From Mycobacterium sp. 1245805.9 (GTDB lineage Bacteria; Actinomycetota; Actinomycetes; Mycobacteriales; Mycobacteriaceae), in assembly GCF_001672915.1 (NCBI RefSeq), contig NZ_LZKR01000182.1, forward strand, positions 1-64,000: DNA of 64,000 bases, written 5' to 3'. Position 1 is the stretch's first letter, and each line of letters begins with the position of its first letter. A model generated the notes under the pieces. That model was not told the origin of the DNA, ran no database searches, and worked only from the letters and a program-made list of their open reading frames with translations. Of this stretch, positions 43,736-52,501 are shown one piece after another. The position numbers were made by a program, and so were the translations under genes.

Positions 43736-46700
43736 TCAGCGTGCTCCGGCCGCTCGGTGGTTCGCTTCTTTTGCCAGTTGTACGCGTGAACGCAACCCCA
43801 GCTTGTTGTAGATGTGGGTGAGATGCGATTGCACGGTTCGCGGCGAGACGAAAAGTCGCGTGGCGATGTCCTTGTTCCCCAGCCCCTCGGTGACCAGCCG
43901 TACGATGTCATGCTCGGCCGGCGTCAGCGACTCCCACCCGCTGCTCGCTCGCGCCCGCTCGGCGCGACCACGCTGGGCATAGGCGATCGCTTCGTCCACC
44001 GATAACGCAGCCCCCTCGGACCAGGTGCTGTCGAAATTGGCTTCCCCCAGCGCATCTCGGACCGCCGTGACGGCATCTCGGTAGGCGGCTTCGTAGTTCG
44101 GGAAGCGGTTCTCGCCGCTGTCCTGGCGGATGGCGTCGGCGGCGCCGAAGAGCCGGGCGGCTCTTTCCTGGGCGTTGGATTGCGCCGCGACGGCGGCCAG
44201 GCATTCGAGCGTGTCGGGGAGTCCCAGGTAGGCGCTGAATTTGGCGCTCTGCCTGAGTGCTTCGCGCGCGTCGCGTTCGGCCGGAGGGTAGCTGCTCTGG
44301 GCGATCGCGATTCGAGCCCGGGTTGTCAGCGCCCTGGCCAAGTGCCAACCTGTCGTCGACGCGACCGCCGAATCTGCGCGACGGGCGGCTTCGTCGAGAT
44401 CGCCGGTGGCCAGGGCCGCTTCAGCGGCGTAGTCAGCCACCCGTGCAGCGAGTTTAGGTTGGGCGTCGATGGCGGGTAGTCCCGCGGTTATCGCGCTGTC
44501 GGCCAACGCGATATCGCCCGCGACTATGGCGGCGGTGGTCAGCGATGCGAAGCTGAGGCCGCGATACCAGCTGCCGAGTCGACCGGTCGCGTCGATGGCG
44601 GACTTCGCAGTGCCAAGGGCCGCATTTGCATCGCCTTGGTAGGCCAGCCCGCGCGCCAGACTGAGGAGATTGATCGTTCTCCACGTCAGGTCGCGGGCCG
44701 TGTCGGCCTCAACCACCAACCGGCGGAACTGTGCGATGGCGGAATCCAGTTCGCCGCCGATCATTTGCGTCATCGCCAGAACCCATTGGAATTGACGCAC
44801 ACCGAGACGGTTGCCGATGGATTCTGCGAGGTCGAGTCCCTCTTCGGCGGCGCTGCGCATCGCAAGGGGGTCGCCGCCGACAAAGGCGCCATAGGCCTGC
44901 CAGCCAAGGATCTGGATAAGCCGGCGCTTGTCGCCGTTTCCACGGGCGACACCGAGCGCCTCCTCGAAGTACGGGTGAGCGGCCTCGAGATCGTAGGCAT
45001 AGACGGCGGCACAGGCAGTCAGCGCGCGGGTCAGCACGAATGAATCGTCTACGCCACGGGCGATCTCGAGCGCCTGACGGGCGGGTTCAGCATCGTCGAC
45101 GGCTCCCAGCCAGACGTTCAGTAGCGCCATGTCGGCGAGCGCACGGGCCCGCACTGCCGCTGTTACCGCCGGCTGCGCCTGTAGCGCTGCCCGGAACCAG
45201 GCGAGACCTTCCTCGAGGCGCCCACGACCCAGCCATAGCGGCTGCAGCGACGAGGCGATCGTCAATGCGCCATCGGCGTCGCCGTTTTCGAGGCTCCACC
45301 GGAACGCCGCGCCCAGATTGTTGAAATCTCCTTCGATTTCCACGATTTGGCGTTCGTGGGCGCCGCCGGCAGGATCGTCGCACCGTGCCGCGACGGTCGC
45401 GTAGTGGTCGCGGTGAGCGGCACGGACGCGGGCGATTTCGCCCGATTCGGCGAGCTTCTCTTCGGCGAACTGACGCATGGTCTCGAGCAGCCGGTATCGC
45501 GTTCGTCGGTTCGACGTTTGAGCAATCACCAGCGATTTGTCGATGAGCGCGGTGAGGTGGTCCAGCACGGGCGGGCCGTCCGCATCCGCACCGCCGGCAA
45601 TTGCCTCCGCCGCGCCGAGGTCGAAGCCGCCCCTGAATACGGCGAGTCGGCGGAACACTACCCGCTCGCTCTCCGTGAGCAGCGCGTACGACCAGTCAAC
45701 TGAAGCCCACAGATTTTGCTGGCGTTCAACCGATGTCGCCCCGCTGCCGGTCAGCAGGCGAAAGCGGTCGCCCAGGCTTTCGGCGATCTCGGCCAGCGAC
45801 ATGGAGCGCAACCTCGCGGCCGCCAGTTCGATCGCGAGCGGCATGCCGTCAAGGCGGCGGCAAATCTCGGTGACCAACGCCCGGTCTTCGTCGCTGAGAT
45901 CCAGCTCGGGTTGCAGTTGGCGCGCGCGATCGACGAACAATTCGATGGCGTCGTCGGCGAGCGATAGCGGCGGCACTCGCCAGATCACCTCGCCCGGCAC
46001 CCCGAGCGGCTCGCGGCTGGTGGCGAGGATGGTCACGTCGGGGCAGGCGGCGAACAGCTCAGCGGTCACCGCGGCGGCGCCGCCGAGCAGATGTTCGCAA
46101 TTGTCCAATACGAGGAGCGTTTGCTGTTCGCCAAGAAAACCTACGACCGTGTCGAGGTTCGAGCGCCCCGGCTGATCTGGCAGGCTAAGCGCTCGAGCGA
46201 TGGCCGACGCGACGCCATCGGGATCGGTGACCGGTGCGAGGTCGACAAACCACGCCCCGCCATCGAGCTCGGTGGCAAGCAGCGCGGCGATGCGCACCGC
46301 CAGTCGGGTTTTGCCCGCTCCCCCGGGTCCGGTCAGGGTCACCAGCTTGCTGTCGCCCACCAGCCGACGGATCTCCCTGAGTTGCTCGCTTCGCCCCACA
46401 AAACTGGTCAGCTGCGCCGGAAGGTGGCGGCGCGATGCGGCACCCGGTGAGCGGAGCGGCGGAAAGTCGACGCGGAGTTCGGGGTGACACAATTGGGCGA
46501 CCCGCTCGGGGCGCGTCATGTCGCGCAGGCGATGCGTCCCCAAATCGGCCAGCCACACGTCGGCCGGGAGCTGGTCGGCGACCAGATCGTGCGCGGTCCC
46601 AGATAGCACCGTCTGGCCGCCGTGGGCCAGGTCCCGGAGCCGTGCCGCACGGTTGATCGCAGGCCCGACATAGTTGCCCTCGTTGCGTAACTGCACCTCG

Positions 46701-47155
46701 CCGGTATGCACGCCGATGCGCAGGCGAATCGGTGCGAGCGGCGCACGCTGCAGGTCCAGTGCGCACGCGAGCGCCTCGCTGGCGCGCGTGAACGCAATGA
46801 CGAAGCTATCCCCTTCTCCCTGCTCGATTGGCCGGACACCGTTGTGCCCAGAAACGACCTGGGCCAGGAGGCGATCCAGCCGCTCCACGGCCGCCGTCAT
46901 CGCTGCGGGCTGGTCGTGCCACAACCGCGTGGAGCCCTCGATGTCAGCCAGCAGCAACGTCACTGTCCCGGTCGGCAACGACCCCGGTACGGGCTGCATT
47001 ACGTTGAAGTCGCTTCCATTCAACAGCAGGTTCGCGGCAAGCGGATCGCTCTGGGCCATCGTAGCTTGCACAGCCGGATCACAGCCGATGTTTTCCGAGC
47101 GAATTGGCGTGCCCGACGAGCGATTAGCAGCCGGTGCAGGGACCGGTGTTCTCAA
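43736..47155 (-). CDS. Adenylate cyclase-domain / NB-ARC ATPase / LuxR regulator (Rv2488c-like)
   Basis: 1,139 residues as read from TTG 47155; in-frame ATGs at 47059 and 46999 are alternatives without a clear ribosome site. The length is close to Rv2488c. Domains in order: class III nucleotide cyclase (about 60-220) with metal Asp residues in LLLADIEGSTRLW and GEGDSFVIAF and an NxxxR-type NRAARLRD; NB-ARC/AAA ATPase with Walker A TGPGGAGKTRL (about 270) and LLVLDNCEH; a long TPR-like helical sensor; and a C-terminal LuxR helix-turn-helix with LGNKDIATRLFVSPRTVQSH. It should link a signal to transcription, with possible cAMP production. The target genes are unknown; neighbours are exported proteins. 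Confidence 0.9.
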   Translation of the reverse strand: MRTPVPAPAANRSSGTPIRSENIGCDPAVQATMAQSDPLAANLLLNGSDFNVMQPVPGSLPTGTVTLLLADIEGSTRLWHDQPAAMTAAVERLDRLLAQVVSGHNGVRPIEQGEGDSFVIAFTRASEALACALDLQRAPLAPIRLRIGVHTGEVQLRNEGNYVGPAINRAARLRDLAHGGQTVLSGTAHDLVADQLPADVWLADLGTHRLRDMTRPERVAQLCHPELRVDFPPLRSPGAASRRHLPAQLTSFVGRSEQLREIRRLVGDSKLVTLTGPGGAGKTRLAVRIAALLATELDGGAWFVDLAPVTDPDGVASAIARALSLPDQPGRSNLDTVVGFLGEQQTLLVLDNCEHLLGGAAAVTAELFAACPDVTILATSREPLGVPGEVIWRVPPLSLADDAIELFVDRARQLQPELDLSDEDRALVTEICRRLDGMPLAIELAAARLRSMSLAEIAESLGDRFRLLTGSGATSVERQQNLWASVDWSYALLTESERVVFRRLAVFRGGFDLGAAEAIAGGADADGPPVLDHLTALIDKSLVIAQTSNRRTRYRLLETMRQFAEEKLAESGEIARVRAAHRDHYATVAARCDDPAGGAHERQIVEIEGDFNNLGAAFRWSLENGDADGALTIASSLQPLWLGRGRLEEGLAWFRAALQAQPAVTAAVRARALADMALLNVWLGAVDDAEPARQALEIARGVDDSFVLTRALTACAAVYAYDLEAAHPYFEEALGVARGNGDKRRLIQILGWQAYGAFVGGDPLAMRSAAEEGLDLAESIGNRLGVRQFQWVLAMTQMIGGELDSAIAQFRRLVVEADTARDLTWRTINLLSLARGLAYQGDANAALGTAKSAIDATGRLGSWYRGLSFASLTTAAIVAGDIALADSAITAGLPAIDAQPKLAARVADYAAEAALATGDLDEAARRADSAVASTTGWHLARALTTRARIAIAQSSYPPAERDAREALRQSAKFSAYLGLPDTLECLAAVAAQSNAQERAARLFGAADAIRQDSGENRFPNYEAAYRDAVTAVRDALGEANFDSTWSEGAALSVDEAIAYAQRGRAERARASSGWESLTPAEHDIVRLVTEGLGNKDIATRLFVSPRTVQSHLTHIYNKLGLRSRVQLAKEANHRAAGAR

Positions 47156-47191
47156 AACCGCTTTCGGGTTACAAAACCCGCTGGTGCGGGG

Positions 47192-48145
47192 TCAACTGGA
47201 CGCTAATTCCTTGAAGCAGCGATCGTGCTCAGCGAACTGGCCGAGGATGGCGCCGGTGGCGGTCGCGACGATGTCTTCTCGCGCCGTCGCGTCCCGCCGG
47301 TTTTGTACGGTGTAGATCGCCAGCACGATTGGTTTGCAGTACGGCGACGCTACGATCCCGATGTCGTTCGCAATACCGTAGGCGCCAGATCCCGTCTTAT
47401 CGGCAACCAGCCAGCCGAGCGGGGCGCCGGCACGAATTCTCTTGTACCCCACCGTATTGTCGCGCATCCATCCGAGCAGTTGAGCCCGCTGCGGAGGCGC
47501 CAATGCATCACCGACCGTCAATGCCTGCACACTCGTCGCCATGTCTTTCGGTGTCGAGGTGTCGACCTGACTGTGGGGATCGGAATTCAATTGGCCTTCA
47601 TAGTGCTCCACGTTGTACTTCTGATTGCCGACAGAATGCGCGAACCGCTCCACCTCCGCCGGTCCGCCCAATGCCTTTGTGATGAGGTTCATCGCAGTGT
47701 TGTCGCTGTCGCTGATCGCCGCCTCGGCCAAAGCTTCGAGCGTCATCCCGCCGGCGATGTTTTTCCGCGTGACCGGGCTCCAGGTGGTCAGATCACGCTC
47801 TGAGTAGTGCACCTGTTCTTGCAATAGGTTGCTGTCGGCGCCGCCGCGCTTCAGCAGAGCTGCAACACCTAGGAGCTTGATCGTGCTCTGGAGTGGAAAC
47901 CGCTCGTCCGCGCGATGAGCGATGAGCTCGCCATTGTTCGTATCTACCGCGTAGACACCGATCTTTCCGTCGAATTCCCGTTCCAGGTCCGCAAACCGCT
48001 TGTATGAACGTTGCGGGCTTTCCGTGGCCGTTGAAGAGACGGTTGCCAGGTTTGGCGGTGAGCAATCGCCGCAGGTCGTCGTCAGCAACGTACAAGCAAC
48101 CAGTGCGATCGCGCACCGGCGGGTACGTAATACGATGCCACGCAC
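47192..48145 (-). CDS. Class A beta-lactamase
   Basis: About 317 residues from GTG 48145, preceded by GAAGGGAA. The N-terminus is hydrophobic (RRCAIALVACTLLTTTC), giving an exported protein; LVAC resembles a lipobox but is early. All class A motifs are present: SxxK as STIK (87-90), SDN in AAISDSDNTAMN, the Glu166 loop as HYEGQLNSD (E-x-x-LN), and KTG as VADKTGSGAYG. It should hydrolyse penicillins and perhaps cephalosporins in the periplasm or cell surface. The STIK box without the usual preceding Cys/Met-Ser pattern and the overall sequence differ from BlaC of M. tuberculosis. It lies between the LuxR-type regulator and a DUF7159-type gene, both on the same strand. Confidence 0.93.
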   Translation of the reverse strand: MRGIVLRTRRCAIALVACTLLTTTCGDCSPPNLATVSSTATESPQRSYKRFADLEREFDGKIGVYAVDTNNGELIAHRADERFPLQSTIKLLGVAALLKRGGADSNLLQEQVHYSERDLTTWSPVTRKNIAGGMTLEALAEAAISDSDNTAMNLITKALGGPAEVERFAHSVGNQKYNVEHYEGQLNSDPHSQVDTSTPKDMATSVQALTVGDALAPPQRAQLLGWMRDNTVGYKRIRAGAPLGWLVADKTGSGAYGIANDIGIVASPYCKPIVLAIYTVQNRRDATAREDIVATATGAILGQFAEHDRCFKELASS

Positions 48146-48190
48146 AGCTAGATATTCCCTTCCCGCACAGGGTGATCCGTAGCCCACGGA

Positions 48191-50026
48191 CTACCTATGG
48201 CCACCGCCGCCGAAGCCGCCCCCGCCGTGGAAGCCACCCCCACCGCCGAAGCCACCATGGCCCGGCGAACCCCCGCCGAACGAGCCACCGCCGGGCCCGC
48301 CCCGGCCGAACGGGCCGCCGCCGGCCCCCGGACCGCCGGCAGGCACGGGAGCACCGCCGCCGGGGCCACCATCGGGCGCAGGCCCGGTTCCCGCGGGTCC
48401 GCCGCCAGCCGCGGGTCCGCCGCCAGCCGCCACCGGCGCACCGCCGCCAGAATCACCGCCGGGCGCAGGCCCGGCTCCCGCGGATCCGCCGCCAGCCGCG
48501 GGTCCGCCGCCACCCGCCACCGGCGCACCGCCGCCAGAGCCACCGCTAACGGTTCCACCGCCCGTGGGCGCGCCTCCGCCGGACCCGCCACCATCCACCG
48601 GTCCGCCGGTGGTTCCGCCGGGGCGAGGGCCACCGCCGCCGGAAACGGTGTTCCCATTGCCGGAGATGGATGGGCCATCGCCGTGATCGGGGTGATACGG
48701 CGGCAAAGGCCGATTCGGGAAGTAAGGCTCCGGAAACCACCAATCATTGAAACCGAAACCCGGCCACCAGAGGCCGTACGGGATGGGCACGCCATATCCC
48801 GGCGGCGGTGGAGAATCCGCGGGGGCCGGAGGCGCCGGCGGCGACGCGGCCCCTGGCGGCGCCGAAGGCCCAGCAGCCGAGGCCGCAGGCCCGGAAGCCA
48901 CGGGCCGGGAAGCCGCAGGCCCGGAACCCGCAGGCCCGGAAGCCGCGGGGGCCGAGGCGTTTCCCCGCTGCGGAGGCCGCGCCGCACCCGGGGGCGAGGC
49001 TGGGGCACCCTCGGCGGGGACGCTGCGGCTTTGATCGGGACTCGGGTGCGCATGCACCGAGCTGTGGATGCCGACCGCCCACGCAACCGACACCACCCCG
49101 GCGATGACGAACGCAGCCAACCCGCTGGCGACCAGCACAAGCCGGGTGCGATGCCGCTTCCCGTCCTGCGGCGCCACCCGGTCCAACGCATCATCGCTCA
49201 CCCGGCTGTATGCCAGGTCGGCGGTTCCGAACGCGGCGTTCACGGAAGTGGTAGCCAGCGTGAGGTATTCGGCCAGGGCGTAGGTGTCGATCGCACCGGT
49301 ACCCGGGTCCTGTGCGTAGGCCAGCGCCGCAATCGGCGATGCGAACAGCGGCGCGTTCGCCGACGCCAGCCCAGCGCCGCGCGCCAGCGCCGTCTCCGGC
49401 TCTTCGGGCGTGGTCACCGGCAGTGACGTCGCCGCCTCGAGCGCGGGCTTCACGCGGTCGACGTCGACGCCCGAGCCGATCACAAGCACGCCGGACGGCA
49501 CCGATTCGAAATCCTCGATCCCACGGACCATTCCCGTTAGTTGCGCGACGCCATCGCCGCTCGACTCCGCATCGAACCGTTGCTTGCAAACCTCGGCGAC
49601 CGAGTTCCCGGAGGTCTCGACAACAGCCAAAGTCGCTGTCTCGCGCTCAACGAAGAGTACCGCAGTGCGGTCGTAACCCATTGCACCGCCGGCGGATTGG
49701 GCGAATGCCGCGGCGGCCAGGAACGGCGAGACCAGCATGACGTTCTCGAGGTCGTAGCCGGTCACAGCGTCGCGCAACGTGGCCGCTTCCACGTCGTCGG
49801 TCCAGGTCACCCCGATGGACGACAGCTCAAGGCCCGCGTCAGCCGCACCCTCGCGGGTACCCAGAATTGCGGAGATCACCTGATCGATCACTCCGGTGGG
49901 TTCCGGGTCGGGGGTTTCGGCGAATTCAAACACTTCGGTTTCGACCACGGCGCCGGCGTTTTCGCTTTCGACCAACACCATCTGGACTGAGGCCGGTGCC
50001 ACCGAGACTCCGAGCATGATGTCCAT
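48191..50026 (-). CDS. DUF7159-type membrane-anchored protein with Pro/Gly-rich tail
   Basis: 611 residues from ATG 50026, after GGAGGGTTGAC. The N-terminal domain (about 1-290) starts MDIMLGVSVAPASVQMVLVE and contains YDRTAVLFVERETATLAVVE and VLVIGSGVDVDRVKPALE; the layout recalls an actin/Hsp70-like (ASKHA) fold, which is an inference. One membrane helix follows (LVLVASGLAAFVIAGVVSVA, about 305-325), then an exterior low-complexity tail of about 280 residues rich in Pro, Ala and Gly, with GGG runs toward the end. Such proteins are numerous in mycobacteria and have no known function. A shortened paralogue lies at 52502-53407. Confidence 0.8.
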   Translation of the reverse strand: MDIMLGVSVAPASVQMVLVESENAGAVVETEVFEFAETPDPEPTGVIDQVISAILGTREGAADAGLELSSIGVTWTDDVEAATLRDAVTGYDLENVMLVSPFLAAAAFAQSAGGAMGYDRTAVLFVERETATLAVVETSGNSVAEVCKQRFDAESSGDGVAQLTGMVRGIEDFESVPSGVLVIGSGVDVDRVKPALEAATSLPVTTPEEPETALARGAGLASANAPLFASPIAALAYAQDPGTGAIDTYALAEYLTLATTSVNAAFGTADLAYSRVSDDALDRVAPQDGKRHRTRLVLVASGLAAFVIAGVVSVAWAVGIHSSVHAHPSPDQSRSVPAEGAPASPPGAARPPQRGNASAPAASGPAGSGPAASRPVASGPAASAAGPSAPPGAASPPAPPAPADSPPPPGYGVPIPYGLWWPGFGFNDWWFPEPYFPNRPLPPYHPDHGDGPSISGNGNTVSGGGGPRPGGTTGGPVDGGGSGGGAPTGGGTVSGGSGGGAPVAGGGGPAAGGGSAGAGPAPGGDSGGGAPVAAGGGPAAGGGPAGTGPAPDGGPGGGAPVPAGGPGAGGGPFGRGGPGGGSFGGGSPGHGGFGGGGGFHGGGGFGGGGHR

Positions 50027-50211
50027 GTCAACCCTCCAAAGATACGGCTAACCAAGCACTCGCCAGTCGGCCGGTCAGCGAACGTCCCGCTAGCTGTCTG
50101 CGCAAGGCGGTCGTAGGTCGGCGAGACTTCCTGTCCCAACGAAGCCATTGGCATCGGGGTCTTTCGGTTTCGTCGACGCAACTCGACGCTACGGGCGGAG
50201 CAAACCGGACC

Positions 50212-50254
50212 CATCGGCCAAAACGCGCAATTCTTGGGTAATGGACTGTCGTAG
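50212..50254 (-). promoter_or_regulatory. Shared bipartite cis-element, copy 1 (before the long DUF7159 gene)
   Basis: On the minus strand: CTACGACA, a 17-base spacer, then TGCGCGTTTTGGCCGATG. It lies 186 bp upstream of the DUF7159 start. The same two blocks at nearly the same spacing occur at 50472-50513 (opposite strand) and 53602-53644. The spacing resembles that between promoter -35 and -10 boxes. Confidence 0.6.
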
Positions 50255-50471
50255 GCGATGCGCCGCGATATCCGTCTACGCATATATCGCTACTGCGGCG
50301 CTTCGCCCGCCTCGGCCTCCACAGGTCCCGCGCGGAGGTCGCTGTGGGGTGAGCTGGATAACAGTCATGGGCCTGCAGGGAGCTAGTCAGTAACCGATCG
50401 ACGCTATCGATGCACGTCAATCGCCTTTGCTCCCGCGGATGTAGTTGGACCGCAGTCGCCGTCACCGCCGT

Positions 50472-50513
50472 CTACGACAACGGATTCACAAAACATGCGC
50501 GTTTTGGCCGATG
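50472..50513 (+). promoter_or_regulatory. Shared bipartite cis-element, copy 2 (before the small secreted ORF)
   Basis: On the plus strand: CTACGACA (50472-50479), a 16-base spacer, then TGCGCGTTTTGGCCGATG (50496-50513), identical over 18 bases to copy 1 but in the opposite direction. It lies 70 bp before the ATG at 50583 and supports that ORF as a real gene. The rest of the 556-bp gap at 50027-50582 shows no further gene. Confidence 0.6.
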
Positions 50514-50582
50514 CCCAATTGTCGCAGGCTGAGCATTCTAGATCTGCAGCACAATCCGCTCGACCACCCACCTTCGCGCGAG

Positions 50583-50852
50583 ATGGAGTACGCCTTGATA
50601 CGAGAGCTTTTCTATGCCGCCGCACCGGCGTTGACGGTGCTGGGCGCCTGCATAGTGGTCCCGAACTTTGTCGGCGCAGCGGCCATGCCGAAGTCCTGCG
50701 CCATCGCGGGCGCCAGCGCGCAAGCGGGCACTGGCCTCCTTTCGCCCACGTATCGGCCTTTCCTCAATTCCTACTTCGTATCCGGGTTGCGCGCGAACCC
50801 ATCGTCCGATGTCTGCGGGACCGGGCCACTGGGGCCATCGGTCCGCCTGTAA
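50583..50852 (+). CDS. Small predicted secreted protein
   Basis: 89 residues from ATG 50583; TTG 50596 lies in another frame and is not relevant. The N-terminal region IRELFYAAAPALTVLGACIV then VPNFVGAAA could act as a signal peptide. The mature part of about 55 residues has two cysteines (SCAIAG and SDVCGTG) and ends PLGPSVRL. No family is recognised. The shared cis-element 70 bp upstream and the location in a cluster of exported proteins support the call; the ribosome site is weak. Confidence 0.5.
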   Translation: MEYALIRELFYAAAPALTVLGACIVVPNFVGAAAMPKSCAIAGASAQAGTGLLSPTYRPFLNSYFVSGLRANPSSDVCGTGPLGPSVRL

Positions 50853-50952
50853 GCAATTTGCCCGTCTGGCTCGGTGCATCGAGTCGTATGCCCCAACCAC
50901 CTCCCGCACAACACCGAAATCAATGTCGCGGGCACCAGAAAGGAATCGATCG

Positions 50953-51597
50953 ATGACGCACAGTGGATCCGGAAAGATCAGGCAAGCCGGTTCGGATGGT
51001 TTGCGGGACCAACTGCGGAACATGATCCTTTCCGCGGAGATCGTGTGGGATACGCGCGACGCCCTCCCGGGGACTACGCGACGGACCGGGTCGAATGTGA
51101 TTTCGACGCTGGAGGGGCTGCGTGACTCTGCCGCAACGGGATTGCTCAATACCGACGCCTCCGAATTGCGGGAGGTTTACACCTTGCGTTCGATGCTTGA
51201 GCCACGTGCGATGGCCGAACTGGCCGCACTGCCCGAAGCGGACCGCTCCGTCGCGTGCACCAGGGCGGCCGAGCTGCTTGACCAAATGGACACCGAGGCG
51301 GACGTGGCAACGTGGGCGGGATTGAACCGAGATTTCTACCGCCGCCTCACACATCCGCTTCGCACGAGCCGGCCTCTGCTGTGCGACCTGGTGAGATCCT
51401 TGCGCGAGCGATCAACCCCGCCGACCGTTACGGTGCTCCACGCCCAACCGGCACTGACGGCGCAAGCCCGTCGCGATTACCGCATTCTGGTGTCCGTCAT
51501 CCGCGAAGGTGATTCCTCCCTCGCCGCGCGAATCACGGTCGGGCACTTGAACAGGAGTATGAAATATGCGCTGCAGTCGCCCTGCGAAATGAACTAG
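50953..51597 (+). CDS. GntR/FCD-family regulator with degenerate DNA-binding domain
   Basis: 214 residues from ATG 50953. The C-terminal FCD ligand domain is well kept (LREVYTLRSMLEPRAMAELA, then ADRSVACTRAAEL, WAGLNRDFYRRLTHPL and LSARITVGHLNRS-like end). The N-terminal winged helix is degraded: where the second GntR of this window (63027) reads TSVTPVREALRDLAAIGLVD, this one reads GSNVISTLEGLRDSAATGLL, and the first helices are also changed. The two proteins are clearly related along the FCD part. It may be a non-binding or decaying copy. No adjacent metabolic gene is seen. Confidence 0.7.
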   Translation: MTHSGSGKIRQAGSDGLRDQLRNMILSAEIVWDTRDALPGTTRRTGSNVISTLEGLRDSAATGLLNTDASELREVYTLRSMLEPRAMAELAALPEADRSVACTRAAELLDQMDTEADVATWAGLNRDFYRRLTHPLRTSRPLLCDLVRSLRERSTPPTVTVLHAQPALTAQARRDYRILVSVIREGDSSLAARITVGHLNRSMKYALQSPCEMN

Positions 51598-51827
51598 GCG
51601 ACGGTTCGACCATCGCCATTACGAGAGACCAAACTTTCTTCGAGTATGCGGACTACGCGGTAGCTGGATCGAGTCCTGCCTGGAGAGCGTCGCACTCAAA
51701 ACCAGCTCTGTCGTGGCCTTTCGCTATCGATGGTGCCGACCGAGACTTTGCGAAATATCGACTTCACTTGCTTCATATCGGCTGTACTGATCGGTGAGAT
51801 CGGACAGAACGAGAAGACGGAGGAGAA

Positions 51828-52298
51828 ATGCACGAATCGCGATCGGCGCGCGCTGCGCGCCACGCCGTCGTCCTGCTCGGCGCCGCGTTCGGTGTAGCGA
51901 TTTTAAGCGCTAGTGGTGCACGTGCCGATGGCCCGGTTCAGTTGAGGAGCCGATTGGGCGATGCTTGTCTGGACGCCCCGGATGCGGGCTGGTACACACC
52001 GATGGTGGTAAACCCCTGCAACGGTACGGACTTCCAACGCTGGAATCCCACCTCCGATGGGCACATCGAGAGCGCGGCCTTCCCCGGGCAGTGCCTGGCT
52101 CTGAAATTTGGCGACGGGAAGGTTAGCCTGCGGTCGTGTTGGGATTGGGATAGTCGGTTTTGGACCGTCCAGCCCAACGGCCAAATCACGACCGCATATG
52201 GCTGCCTCACCGTCCTTGGCGGCCCGGATCCCGGCACCTGGGTGAACACCCGCAATTGCGACGGTACGCCCGGGCAGGCGTGGGATGCCGTTCCTTGA
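51828..52298 (+). CDS. Secreted ricin-type beta-trefoil lectin-like protein
   Basis: 156 residues with a signal peptide of about 33 (HAVVLLGAAFGVAILSASGA, cleavage near ARA-DGP), preceded by GGAGGAG. The mature part is a single beta-trefoil: three QxW-like repeats are seen (DFQRWNP, SRFWTVQPNG and GQAWDAVP) and paired cysteines (DACLDA/NPCNG, QCLAL/SCWDW, GCLTV/NCDG) fit three lobes. Such domains bind sugars. It has no catalytic domain attached, which is unusual among secreted lectin modules, and its ligand is unknown. The 230 bp before it show no other gene. Confidence 0.85.
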   Translation: MHESRSARAARHAVVLLGAAFGVAILSASGARADGPVQLRSRLGDACLDAPDAGWYTPMVVNPCNGTDFQRWNPTSDGHIESAAFPGQCLALKFGDGKVSLRSCWDWDSRFWTVQPNGQITTAYGCLTVLGGPDPGTWVNTRNCDGTPGQAWDAVP

Positions 52299-52501
52299 CG
52301 AGCTCGCCGTGGCGCCGCGCACTGCAGCTGGCCGGACCACGGACCGGCGCAAGGGGTTAAGCTCGCTCTTTCCTTCCAGCTGATGCCGCGCTTGCGGCTC
52401 CCGCTGCCACCGGTGGCCTCCACCGCCAACAGGCCCTCCCCGGCCAACCGCCCCCTTGCCGGTGTGACCCGGGCGGTGGTGCGTTCACGGCTGGAGGTCT
52501 G

